A DNA stretch of 64,000 bases from positions 35,004,101-35,068,100 of the forward strand of contig OX638371.1 in the NCBI GenBank assembly GCA_951812925.1, read 5' to 3'. Source of the DNA: Calliopum simillimum (lineage: Eukaryota; Arthropoda; Insecta; Diptera; Lauxaniidae). Of the stretch, positions 24,671 through 34,827 are shown piece after piece; the stretch's first letter is position 1, and the number at the start of each line of letters is the position of its first letter. The notes under the pieces were generated by a model. It was not told the origin of the DNA and made no database searches. It was given only the letters and a program-made list of their open reading frames with translations. Both the position numbers and the translations under genes were made by a program.

Positions 24671-25535
24671 AGCGCTTCTGATCCAAGCACTTCAAAAGTG
24701 CTTGTCCCCATAGAAATTTAGAAGCACTATCACAATGATTTTTTATAAGGCTGCAGTAAGAACAACGTGAGTTCGAACCCAGCCCGGGAGATTTTTTTTT
24801 TTACTTTTTTTTACTTTTTTTTGCTTTATTTTTTTTCTAATTAAATATTTTTTATTCAAGATCTGTTATTTCACTTTTCTATTTTCCTTTCTCTTATTAA
24901 TTTACTTTTGTTTAACCGAATTGAAATTGATTACACAATGATTCCATATAAGGCTGCAGTAAGAACAACGTGAGTTCGAACCCAGCCCGGGTGATTTTTT
25001 TTCCGTTTTTTTATTTGTTTTTGCTTTATTTTTTTTTTATAAAAATATTTTTTATTCAACCTTTTTTATTTCACTTTTCTATTTTAATTTCTCATTTTTA
25101 TTTACTTTTGCTTACTTGAATTGAAACTGATTGCACAATGATTCTATGTAATGCTGCAGGACAACATTTGCTTAATATAAAAATTTAATACCTCTTCATA
25201 TCATCGGGTGTTGGTGGAGCGGTCTAAAGGGTTGGTAAATGTAAGAAAAAAAAAATATCTAGCACGCGGAGGGTCGTGGATTCAAATCCTGGCGCGGCCA
25301 GTTTTTTTTTTTTTCTTTTTTTTTTTAATTTTATTGAAAAAACGCTTACCGCAGCATTACAAATAAGCGCTTTAAAAACTCTTTTTTGGTAAGGCTGCGG
25401 TAAGCTTTTGCTCGCTTACATCCTATGACATGCAATGTTAAAAAGAAAGTATTGTTCTTACGGAGCGGAAGCGCTTATTGGTGAAAAGGATGCACTTCAG
25501 AAGGGTTTTTGAAGCACTTCTTTTCCCCTTGGGTA
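24671..25535 (-). repeat. tRNA-cassette repeat, right (inverted) copy
   Basis: Inverted relative of 20277-21092: it starts AGCGCTTCTGATCCAAGCAC and ends CTTTTCCCCTTGGGTA. It carries three tRNA-like B boxes on the plus strand: GAGTTCGAACCC at 24769-24780 and 24972-24983 (in a direct repeat spaced about 203 bp), and GGATTCAAATCC at 25278-25289 with A box TGGTGGAGCGG at 25212-25222. The flanking text of the two copies matches while the tRNA-like cores differ. Confidence 0.72.
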
Positions 25536-25573
25536 CATACATACATACATACATACATACATACATACATACA
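25532..25573. repeat. (ATAC)n microsatellite
   Basis: About ten uninterrupted TACA/ACAT units directly after the tRNA-cassette repeat. Confidence 0.97.
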
Positions 25574-25830
25574 ATCTGTTTAACAATTTTCAGCCTTTAG
25601 AAATTATTTTGATCACCATCGAAATTACGACATGTTTGAGTCCATATATCAGCCACCTGTTCTACAGTTCGCTTGACTGACCGACAATTAATTGGTGTAC
25701 ACAATTACTATAACCAACTGTAGCAAAACTAGCTTTTAGAAACGCAACTCATCAATTTCAACTTTATTTATAATCCTATCATTAAGTGGATGGTGTTTAA
25801 GTGAATAAATTTTAAGTGTATAGTTAAGTA

Positions 25831-26711
25831 GGGGAAGGTGGGGAATCATGGGTCACGTTTTTATTTTGTTAAATATCTTCAAAAAAAATAAAAAATTTCG
25901 CAAATTGTAATATGGTATGTTATTCTACATGAAGTTAGGTAACTTTTGACTATTACACTTTCTAACAATTCTTTTGATTTTTCCGACTTTTCGTGGTTTG
26001 AAAAAAATTAGTGTTTTTGCAATTTTCAAAAATGGTGGGGAATCGTGGGCCACCGCCGTAATTAAGTAAAAATCAAACAATTATGATGCAAAACTATATT
26101 GAATTAGTTGAAATGACAAGTAAAGTTATTTTAATCGACAAAATGAAGAAGAAGGGTTATGCACGATCAATCAGATACGCAATTTGGGAAATAGGAAAAT
26201 TTGATACAAAATATGTATTTATTGTTTTATTTATTGATTCACAGCCTCCATTTTGCACAAAACATCATAAACATAACATACAAATGTGTATTGATACGAA
26301 AACTGTCAAAACACAGGTGGCCCACGAAGTGGCTCACGATTCCCCACAAGCTACTTTTTGCAAAACAACGGCGTGTAATTGACTTGTTGAAGTGTCATGC
26401 AAAATTACTTTTGTATGTTGAAAGGCAAAGGTCTAACGATAATAAAAAACATATTTACCTGTGTTTTGTCGTAGCAATTCGTCCAAGAATGATGGAAATC
26501 AAACACGCAAAAAAAGTTTTGCAGATACTTTTTTTTGGGCGAGTATTGTACAAAGCAAATAAAACGCGTACGTTTGTCAACAACCAATGTAAAAATAAGT
26601 TGAGGCTAAGAGAAAACGATTACAGTTGCATTTAACTATTTATCTCGACATACTGCCAAAAGGTGGCGGTGGCTCACGATTCCCCATGGCCCACGATTCC
26701 CCACTTTCCCC
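25831..26711. mobile_element. TA-flanked non-autonomous DNA element
   Basis: It begins GGGGAAGGTGGGGAATCATG and ends, inverted, GGGGAAAGTGGGGAATCGTG, with TA on both sides (25829-25830, 26712-26713). The core GTGGGGAATC(A/G)TGGG(C/T)CAC recurs inside near 26037, 26317-26347 and 26665 in both orientations, giving five or so copies. Two overlapping plus-strand frames (26083-26382, 26201-26635) match nothing I recognise. The superfamily is uncertain. Confidence 0.75.
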
Positions 26712-26881
26712 TACACACTTGAAACTTCTGAGGCTTAAAGGTGGGCATGAAGAAATTACTTGAAGGCTTTTTAAAAAAAAAAATGCAAATTTACATATAT
26801 TTATTTTGCAAGACGACAAATGCGTCGTCAGTGGCCTTTTTCTAGGAAAGGAACCATCAAGTTTTTTTTTTTTTTTTTTGA

Positions 26882-27154
26882 TTAAAAAGCACTACATTTC
26901 CATCGGGCCTCTTTCTCCCGCCGAATGCGACATGCAGCTGCAGCATCGTTAGGGTCTTCATCAGGAAGGGCAAGAAGGTGCCGCCGGTCAAGCTCTCTTA
27001 CAAAAGCACGGAGCAGCTCCTTCTGCCTATTGATCTCAGTTCTCATCAGTGCATTTTCGTCCCTGAGCTGTACTTTTTCTCTGTTTGCCTTCTGAATTTC
27101 GGTTAAATTCTTCTTTGTATAACCAAAGAGTTTGTTAACACTTTTAAAAGACAT
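26882..27154 (-). CDS. 90-aa charged coiled-coil ORF followed directly by poly(A)
   Basis: The frame runs from ATG at 27154 to a stop at 26882. It is rich in K, R and E, with a predicted coiled coil (about residues 15-55: NLTEIQKANREKVQLRDENA and RTEINRQKELLRAFVRELDR) and an acidic stretch LPDEDPND near residue 65. GC content is well above the neighbourhood. Three bases after the stop begins a run of about 19 A (minus strand), so the unit looks like a retroposed copy ending in a poly(A) tail. It could be a truncated retrotransposon ORF or a processed copy of a host mRNA. I do not recognise the protein. Confidence 0.4.
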   Translation of the reverse strand: MSFKSVNKLFGYTKKNLTEIQKANREKVQLRDENALMRTEINRQKELLRAFVRELDRRHLLALPDEDPNDAAAACRIRREKEARWKCSAF

Positions 27155-28624
27155 CTTAAATCAAAATTTGTTTCCCCGTTGCTGACTGTATACAGATATA
27201 TGCGCCCACACTCGTCCAGCTAACATTCCACAATGCATGACATTCGAGGATATGCGTATTTGTATGAAAAAAAAATATTCTTTTTGGCTCATTGTAGCAG
27301 TTGTCTTTTCGGCATGATCGCCAGACGTTTTTATTGTAACAGTTTAAGGCTTTTTCGTCGTCGCTCTTTGTTATTTGCAGCTTTTTTTTTTATTTACGTT
27401 ATTATTTTTTTGAACTCAAAACACCTAAATCATTCACTAATAACACTTCATACACATAGTTTTATTTATAAGTACATTCGTTTAATCCAATTAAATTTTA
27501 TTTTATTTTTTGTCAAATCCAATTCTATCCTTATGAATTTAAAAAAGTTTCTCAAAAAGAGTCATAAAAACCTATGCACATTTAATTAGTATTTTCAGTT
27601 CACTAACTGATTGAATAAAGTTGCTGGAATTTTATACAAATTTGTATTCATACGAAGTCTATTTCGGTTGATTCAACCAAAATGCATGGCCAAAGTTACA
27701 GCCATGCAGCATGAATTTGCTGCTTTTCAATGAAAATTTCGTTGTGTGAATTTTAATAAAAGGCCAGAACAGAAATGAAATGCTGAAATTTAAACGACAC
27801 AAAAAAAAAAAAACAAAAATCGACTAGTTTTTAAACCCAGTAATCTGATAAAAGTTTAATTAAAACGATGAAAATTGGATACGACAAAGCAACACATGCG
27901 TTCATTTTATGTGGGTAGGAAACCCATACTATTATGTGCGTGATTGCAGTGGCAAATGTAGAGAGAAAACGATTACGCAGAAAGTTCAATTTAAGCTTAG
28001 GTCAAAAAAGTTCACATATCGATCATATCGATTTCAATCAATAGATTTCAATGTTCCAGAAAGAGACTCAAGGCACTTTCCCCCTCTAAAATTGTCAAAT
28101 TTTAGGTCAAGTTATGCACAGTTTAGCATCTGTAACGATTTTAACATTTTATACCACTTATATTCTTTTGATGACTCAATCGCTATCCTTGAATGTAAAA
28201 TAATCTTGCACTTGAACTCCTAGCTCGTGTTGCGTTTTCTCCTTTCTTCTTTATAATTCAATTTAATATGTAGCTGTTGATCAGTCATTATCTGTAGCAT
28301 CAAAACGTGTATCCTGCGTTGTCAGTGATCCGCTGAACAGCAGAGCAGTATGGTCTATTTGGGGTCGATCACCAACCGTACGTTACACGGATGCACCTCT
28401 CGGGCGTATAATAAAAAAAAAAAAATTTGCTAGGAGTTCCTTTCGTACTAAATGCTTAAGGTAGTCTTGATAAATGCAAATTTTCAAGCATTTCAGCTCC
28501 GTCTTTGAATATTTAATAATTATAATCATTTTAAATGTTTTAAATTAAAAAATTTCGTTTCGTTGCCCTTTTTCCATGCGAGGTTGTGAAAAAGCTCCAT
28601 TTAACATTACTTTTAGTGGCTCTA
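27155..28624. other. Gene-free stretch
   Basis: Contains unrecognised frames on the plus strand at 27233-27589 and 27909-28223 without domain or conserved relative in the window; otherwise AT-rich. Confidence 0.35.
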
Positions 28625-28660
28625 CACAACGTGTCTTAACCCGTTTTAAATCGAACGTCG

Positions 28661-29732
28661 CACACTGGCGACATTTCTCAAAATTGGTTGCAAAAATCAA
28701 TTTTGGTGTGGTGGAAATTCGAAAATCTAATGATGTAGTTCGATAAACAAATGCTCAGTACTCAAGAATATAAAATATTAATTCATTTGAAAAATGGGTC
28801 GTTTTGTAGAGTTGGTCAAAGTCAATGGTTTTTTAGAGTTTTTTTTTTTTTTTTCAAGATGAGGTTCTAACTTTTCTGCTACTTATGAAAGAACATTTAA
28901 CTTTTTTATATTAATACTATAAACAATCCTTATACTATCAATTAACACTCAAAATAAAAGATTTTTTTTGAATGTCTGAAATGACTGTACTTTTCTGAAA
29001 CACTATTTTTACCCTTTTTTTCAACTTCGAATGGACTTTCAAAGAAATGTTCGAAAAAGATATATTACAAACTACTAAAACTGAATAGGCTCAACAATTC
29101 TAAATACAATTTAAAAATTGTGCTTGTGCTCCAAAAATTGTTTGCTTTTACTTACAACCCTATGTGAAAGAGCAACTTTTATGGCGAAACCTATGGATTA
29201 AAAGGCTAATTTCTCGAAGTTTTAAGTACAAAACTTTATATTTTTAATTTTGTTTTTGTCGATTACAGCGCCATCTAGGCAAGATAAGAAAGCATTTTAA
29301 TGACAAAATTTTCGTATTTTTTTACGTAGAATCCGAATCTGCAATAAAAAATGGGGGTTTCCATTTAAAATTTTGAACTTTCCCCCGTCCCACCTCCGTC
29401 GGGGGGTGAGAGGGGGTCAAAATTTATATCGATGAATAGATCTTTAAAAATAATTGGACATGTGTTTTTTTATTTTTTGATTTAACGTTCAATTTTCGAA
29501 ATATTTGACCGTTCCGGGATTTTCCTAACGATACGTATGCAACTCACAGAAAATCGAACTTCAACAAAACATTGCTTTTCACCCTGCAATGCAATCTAAA
29601 TGAAATTTGAGATTGTAATATGTAAGTAGCTACAAAAATTTTCTATCCATAACCGAAAACAGCATCAAAATATCTTAAATGGTTCAGAAGTTATGATTTT
29701 TGCAACGAGAAATGCCAGATGTCGCCACTGTG
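28661..29732. mobile_element. Non-autonomous Transib-like element, copy B
   Basis: The element is 1,072 bp with heptamer-like ends CACACTG and (inverted) CACAGTG. Each is followed after exactly 22 bp by GCAAAAATC (28690-28698, and inverted at 29695-29703). CGTCG flanks it directly on both sides (28656-28660, 29733-29737). It aligns with copy A (5617-7204) but lacks the part corresponding to about 6060-6590. It inserted into the left terminal repeat of element Z, whose intact right arm has a single CGTCG (read inverted) there. Confidence 0.85.
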
Positions 29733-29737
29733 CGTCG

Positions 29738-30927
29738 CACTATGGTTTTTTTTGGACTAAAAAGTGCACACAAAAGTAATTCACTACAAGGACCCTTTTT
29801 TGTAAAAAAAATCAAATGCAATATTAAAGGTTATACATTGAGCTATCTGAAAAGATGCCCGCTTTTTCTAGCATTTGATCCACAAATTAGGGACAGAGGT
29901 CAAAACCTCATAAATTTTGAAAAAAAACGGTTTTTCTGTTTAAAAATGTTAGTCGCCTTAAACGCAGTGATATATGAATAAATTTATATGCATTTAATGA
30001 CATCAAGCAAGAAAAAATTAATTCATTATAAAAATGGGCAGTGCCACGCCCCAAAAACAAATTCCTGATATCTCCGAAACTATTTGACGCAGATAGATAA
30101 GACTCGGTATATTTGTAATAGACACAGAGAGAAATAATATTTATTAGAAAAGTGGGCGGTGCCACGCCCCAAAAATATAAAACACACCATATCTTCGAAA
30201 CTATTTGACCCATGTGGATGAAATTCGGTTTATATACAAAAGTCATCAACACAAATAATGTCTGCTGGAAAAATATGTGGAGCCACGCCCACAGGCAGAG
30301 CTACATGAATGAACTTGTTTCCTGTAGAACAGAGTGGCAATTAATAAGGATATCTTCATTATTGGTGTGGTACCGCCCTTTTTTTTAGCAAATGTTATTT
30401 GACTCACTATTCTTTATATACATACCGAAATTCATCGCTGTTGCTCAAATAGTTTCGGAGATATGATAAGTTTTATATTTGTAGGGCGTGGCGCCGCCCA
30501 CTTTTTTAGTGGATATTATTTTTCTCTATGCCTGTTACAAATTTACCGAATCTTATCAATCTGCGTCCAATAGTTTCGGAGATATGACGAATATGACGAA
30601 TTTGTTTATGGGGCGTGGCACCGCCCATTTTCACTTTGATTTGATTTCATCTTGATTGATTCGGTTGAATGCACATAAATTTATTAATATATAATTCCTG
30701 CGTTTAATGCGACTAACATTTTTAAACAGAAAAACCGTTTTTTTCAAAATTTATGAGATTTCGACCTCTGTCCCTGATTTGTGGATCAAATGCTAGAAAA
30801 AGCGGGCATCTTTTCAGATAGCACAATGTATAACCTTTAATTTTGCATTTGATTTTTTTTTAAAAAAGGGGTCGTTGTAGTGAATTATTTTTGTGTGCAC
30901 TTTTTAGTCCAAAAAAAAAACATAGTG
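29738..30927. mobile_element. Palindromic element C with CACTATG ends
   Basis: The ends CACTATG...CATAGTG match the CACWRTG heptamer form, and CGTCG duplications lie at 29733-29737 and 30928-30932. The two halves are inverted copies for about 0.6 kb each, sharing GGACTAAAAAGTGCACAC, GATGCCCGCTTTTTCTAGCA and GAAACTATTTGA(C/G) phrases. Several GGGCGGTGCCACGCCCC-type blocks sit around the centre. There is no coding capacity. It shares one CGTCG with copy B, so the two inserted in sequence at the same site. Confidence 0.8.
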
Positions 30928-30971
30928 CGTCGTAGCACATCAAATTTTTTTCCAGATTCTGTTTACTTATC

Positions 30972-31570
30972 CACGGTGATACGGAAGAAAATTATTTACG
31001 CATAAAAATGTTCCTAAAATCGGTTTCGATGAAAAAATTTGTTTATTTTTTGCTGATTCAGAATCTGTTTTTAGCGAAATCCTATCGGATCCCGTTTAAA
31101 AGTTATACTAAAAATACCTTTTAATAAGTATTTTAGGAATTCTTTAATTAAAAATATGTTGTTACATTTGCATAAGGTTGCGAAGCTTCTGGGGGCTAAT
31201 AGGGGAGGCCTAGGTTTACAAAAAATTACAACCGGAGGGGGGTCTAAAATGTACCCCTAAGGAGTTATAGGGTTAAAACTGATTTTCTGCCTCTTTTCAG
31301 AAAAAAAAAAAAAAAAGCCTAGGTTTACAAAATATTGCACCCTAAGGAGTTATAGGGTTAAAACTGATTTTCTGCCTCTTCAGAAAAAAAAATTTTCTTG
31401 GATCACCCTAACGTTTTAGGAAAAACATTTCTAAGGAAAAGTTTTAGCTAATTGTGAGAGCTTTCAGATAGTGTATATAATTGCAATTTTTTGTAAACCT
31501 AGGCCTCGAATATCGAAACCGATATTAGCGACACTTTTATACGTAAATAATTTTCTTCCGTATCACCGTG
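30972..31570. mobile_element. Inverted-repeat element E nested in Z
   Basis: CACGGTGATACGGAAGAAAA...TTTACG (30972-31000) is perfectly inverted at 31542-31570. TATC flanks it on both sides (30968-30971, 31571-31574), and the intact right arm of Z reads ACTTATCGTTC there. The 599-bp interior has a tandemly duplicated block (about 31206-31310 and 31317-31390: CCTAGGTTTACAAAA..., GGAGTTATAGGGTTAAAACT). Confidence 0.88.
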
Positions 31571-32277
31571 TATCGTTCAAATGATGTATGAAAAAATGTT
31601 CACCCGTGACTCCTCGACTAAATTTCACTTTTCCAATTTGGGACATTTTCCCATACAAAAAAAATAAATTTTTTTTTAACTACATTAAACAAAAATCAAA
31701 ACAATCACATTCGATGCTAAACGCGAATCCGACCTCAGAATTGCGCTATCGTGTATAGTTTTTGAGATATTCTAACCTAAAAACCCAAAAATGTCGATTT
31801 TTGCCATTTTTTAAGCTATATAACTATGTAACATGTCATTTATTCGTTAAATGTGGTTAAAGTACTGGGAAGCTCTGATCTTTTCCTTTAAAACCTAACT
31901 TAAATTATGTTTATATCTTCATGCTTCTAAGGGATATCTTAGACCAAAATATTGGCTAAACAGGTTTTTTGCACTTTTGTGTCTTTTTAGGTTAGGATAT
32001 CTTTGAGGAAAAAAAGATATCAACATAATTTAAATTAGGTTTTAAAGGCAAATATTAGGACTTCCAAGTTGTTTACCAGACTTAACGAAATTAAAATTTT
32101 TTTCACATTTTAAACATGTTCAACGAACCGACTTAGAAAAGGGATTATCTCAAAATTTAGTCTAGGAGTCACGGGTGAAAATTTTTTTATACATCATTTG
32201 AACGATAAGTAAACAGAATCTGAAAAAAATTTGATGTGCTACGACGTTCGATTTTAAACGGGTTAAGGCACGCAGTG

Positions 32278-32466
32278 TGAGGTGTGTTGCTGCTTAATCT
32301 CATTTTGAATCTCTGGTGGAAACAGGCTATAATACTGCGTTTCTACCAACTTAATCTCATTTTAAGTCTCCGGTGGAAACTGGCTATAAATCTCCGGTGC
32401 AGGCGTAGTACTTTTAGACTGTTTCCACCGGAGATTTAAAATGAGATTAAGCAGCAACTTACCTCA
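32278..32466. mobile_element. Short MITE with about 45-bp inverted ends
   Basis: TGAGGT..GTTGCTGCTTAATC and the following AATCTC.GGTGGAAACAG are inverted at the right end (32417-32466). The 189-bp unit also contains a second internal copy of CTTAATCTCATTTT...GGTGGAAAC. It starts where element Z ends, overlapping by about two bases. Confidence 0.82.
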
Positions 32467-33789
32467 TTCATCTTGACTTAACTGAAACTTGGACATTTAA
32501 TTTCATTCAAAATTTTTATTTATCTGGAAGTTAAATTTTAACTGGATATTGTGGAAAAGGCCCTAAAACTATAAACAAATATTTATTTTCTATAAAAATA
32601 TTTTACTTCTTTCTTAAAACCCTTTAATAAGTTTTGTTTAGTCAACAGTACCGTACGACCTTCGCCACTTATTTCTGAAATCTTATAAATTTTTTGTAGT
32701 ATTTAAACTCATCCGAAGATCTGAATTCAATATAAATTTTCAAGTTAATAGTGTCTTGTGTTACAAAAAAACTGCTTCTCAGACCGCAGGTGCATATGGA
32801 AATTTGGTGATTTTCTTCTCTTTAAATTTGCTCTGTACCTGTCCCTTCTCCGAACAGGCATAAAATTTAGTCAGGTAACCTTCATATAACTTCCGAGTCT
32901 CCAATTGCGGTTCATCGGAACGCACAGTGCGTTGAGCTCATACAAGAAATGGTCAAAAATAGAAGGGGTGGTTGGATATCGATGAAATTTGGTATTACAA
33001 GTAATTTGGGGTCGCTGAGCTTAAAAATGATCTCAGATTTGTTGTGAACTTTATAGTTTTGCTAAAAACCAGGTATTTAGGACGATTTTCTTAAGCTCCA
33101 TATATAACGATGATGAAAAAGTAATGTTTAATGTTAATAAATGAAATATATTTAGTAGAAATAATGTTTTTTGTACTTCTGAGACCATTTGTGTTAGTAA
33201 AAACAAAAAAAAATTTTCAACATAAATTTTATATTTCTTGCAAATTTTTCCTTTTAAGCATTTCTTAAAAAAAGAAAAAAAATATTTGTAGGACGAAGTA
33301 GGAAAAGTTATTTGCAGTACTTGATTATTTAGAATCCGTACTAGTAGATTAAAAAAAAAAATGGCACTTATTTTTATAAGATTTGTTTTTTTTTTTGTCA
33401 TCGAATTTTGTCAATTTCTGAAGTTTTTTCATTTGTATTAAAATCACTACAATATGTATCAAATTATATATTTTCCAAAATTTTTTAGATTAATTTATTT
33501 ACTCAAATAATATTTATAATAAAAAACTTTACTTCGCTTAGTTTAATCAAAAGACACATTTTTGATAATTATTTGTTTAAGAGAACCCAAAACGAATTGA
33601 ATAAAACATGATTTTTTTTGAAAAATATCTCAACTTTGAAGTGTCACAGCGTAGCCAAAACTGAGTCTTTCTCCTAAATATTTTGTTTTTATTTTATTGA
33701 TGCAATTACATGTCGATTGATACTAATATTATTAGGTTTCGAGGCACAAAAAATTTTGATTTATGTCCATTAGCCAACGCAGTGTGGAA
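32467..33789. other. Gene-free stretch
   Basis: AT-rich; the 116-codon minus frame at 33051-33401 is low-complexity (F/L/K-rich) and unsupported. Confidence 0.4.
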
Positions 33790-33944
33790 CGGTCTGATAA
33801 TTTTTGTATAGAAAATTTTGAGGTACCTACTCTGGCAGCCATATCTGAAATGTTGAGATTCTGCTTAAGAAGGTGCTTCACTTTTTTCACCAACTGTGGA
33901 CTTACATATACCGGCTTTTCGCACAATAAGCTGACCCTTTCCAT
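33790..33944 (-). pseudogene. Tc1-like transposase N-terminal HTH fragment
   Basis: The minus strand encodes SPQLVKKVKHLLKQNLNISD followed by MAARVGTSKFSIQKL, a helix-turn-helix of the type that opens Tc1-family transposases. The similarity ends abruptly after SIQKL and no catalytic domain follows. It is a truncated remnant unrelated in position to the intact Tc1 at 61 kb. Confidence 0.55.
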
Positions 33945-34827
33945 AATTCAATATAACCCTTTGGAGATCGATTTTTGATGCATCTATTTTTTAGCTGGAA
34001 AAAATTACTTCGCGCCTTTTCTTATTGATAGCTAAACATCTTTATCGTTTTTTTTCATCTTCATGTTATATAGCAAAAATAGCACCAATATATCGATCGG
34101 CTTCTTTGCGTAATAGATAAAGATTTGGGTTGATATCTCTGATTGTTATGAAAATTGGTGAAAAGTTAGTATTTGAGATACCTATAACTGTGGTTAAATG
34201 ATTTTCTGAAATTCCGGAAATTGCCAAGATGGCAGCCATATAAAGTCCGATCCAACTTTTAGATACTCACATGTTTGACAAACCATAGCTTCTCTTAATG
34301 AAATTTTCAGAGTTAGTGCGGAAAGATATAAGATTTTGAAAAAAAAAGTTACACTTAAAAATTAAATTTATTTTAAATGGAAAAAAAAGTTTTTTTTTCT
34401 TTTTTAAAGCCATTTGAGGCTTGGTGTACCCTTTTTTTTGAAATACTTTATTTTAAAAAGTTAATTCAATTGTAATTATTTTCCGGTCCTCAAAATTGTG
34501 GTATTTTGAAGTTGTGCAGTGTTGTATTTATCATCAGACTTTGGTGCAAGTGCGCTACCATAAAGGGTTGCCAACGGCCGGACAGTATTTTTTTTTTGTG
34601 GTTCCTAGTGAGATTTTTTGTAGAAAAATAATCTATTGTAAAATATTTTAACCCATTCTAACCAAGTTTTTGGAAAAGGGGGTAAAAAATCCATAAAATC
34701 TAACTCCGGTTTCCCCGGTTTTATAGCTGGGATATCCTCAGCCTTTCCAAGATTCATGGTTCGTTTCAAGATAGATTATATTTTATTGGTGGTTTTGACC
34801 AGGTTTCATAAATTTCAATTCAAGTTT
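33945..34827. other. Gene-free stretch
   Basis: No features recognised beyond a repeat fragment at 34040-34110 shared with 14.2 kb. Confidence 0.4.

Larger units (their letters stand above)
28625..32279. mobile_element. Palindromic element Z with three nested insertions
   Basis: The left end CACAACGTGTCTTAACCCG...CGAACGTCG and the inverted right end CACACTGCGTGCCTTAACCC...CGAACGTCG match. After removing the insertions at 28661-30932 and 30972-31574, the left arm continues TAGCACATCAAATTTTTTTC...CTTATCGTTCAAATGATG exactly as the intact right arm does (32160-32246). The two arms then run toward a centre near 31950, so the empty element would be about 0.8 kb and almost wholly palindromic. There is no coding capacity. 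Confidence 0.85.

Noticed and set aside
25207..25301. A functional class II tRNA gene
   Set aside because: Good A and B boxes, but a long A-run sits in the anticodon region and the acceptor ends do not pair.
27909..28223. A 104-codon plus-strand ORF
   Set aside because: It has no recognisable motif, no copy in the window and no splice or poly(A) context; not enough to call a gene.
33051..33401. A 116-codon F/L/K-rich minus ORF suggestive of a membrane protein
   Set aside because: Composition follows poly(A)/poly(T) tracts; no conserved pattern.
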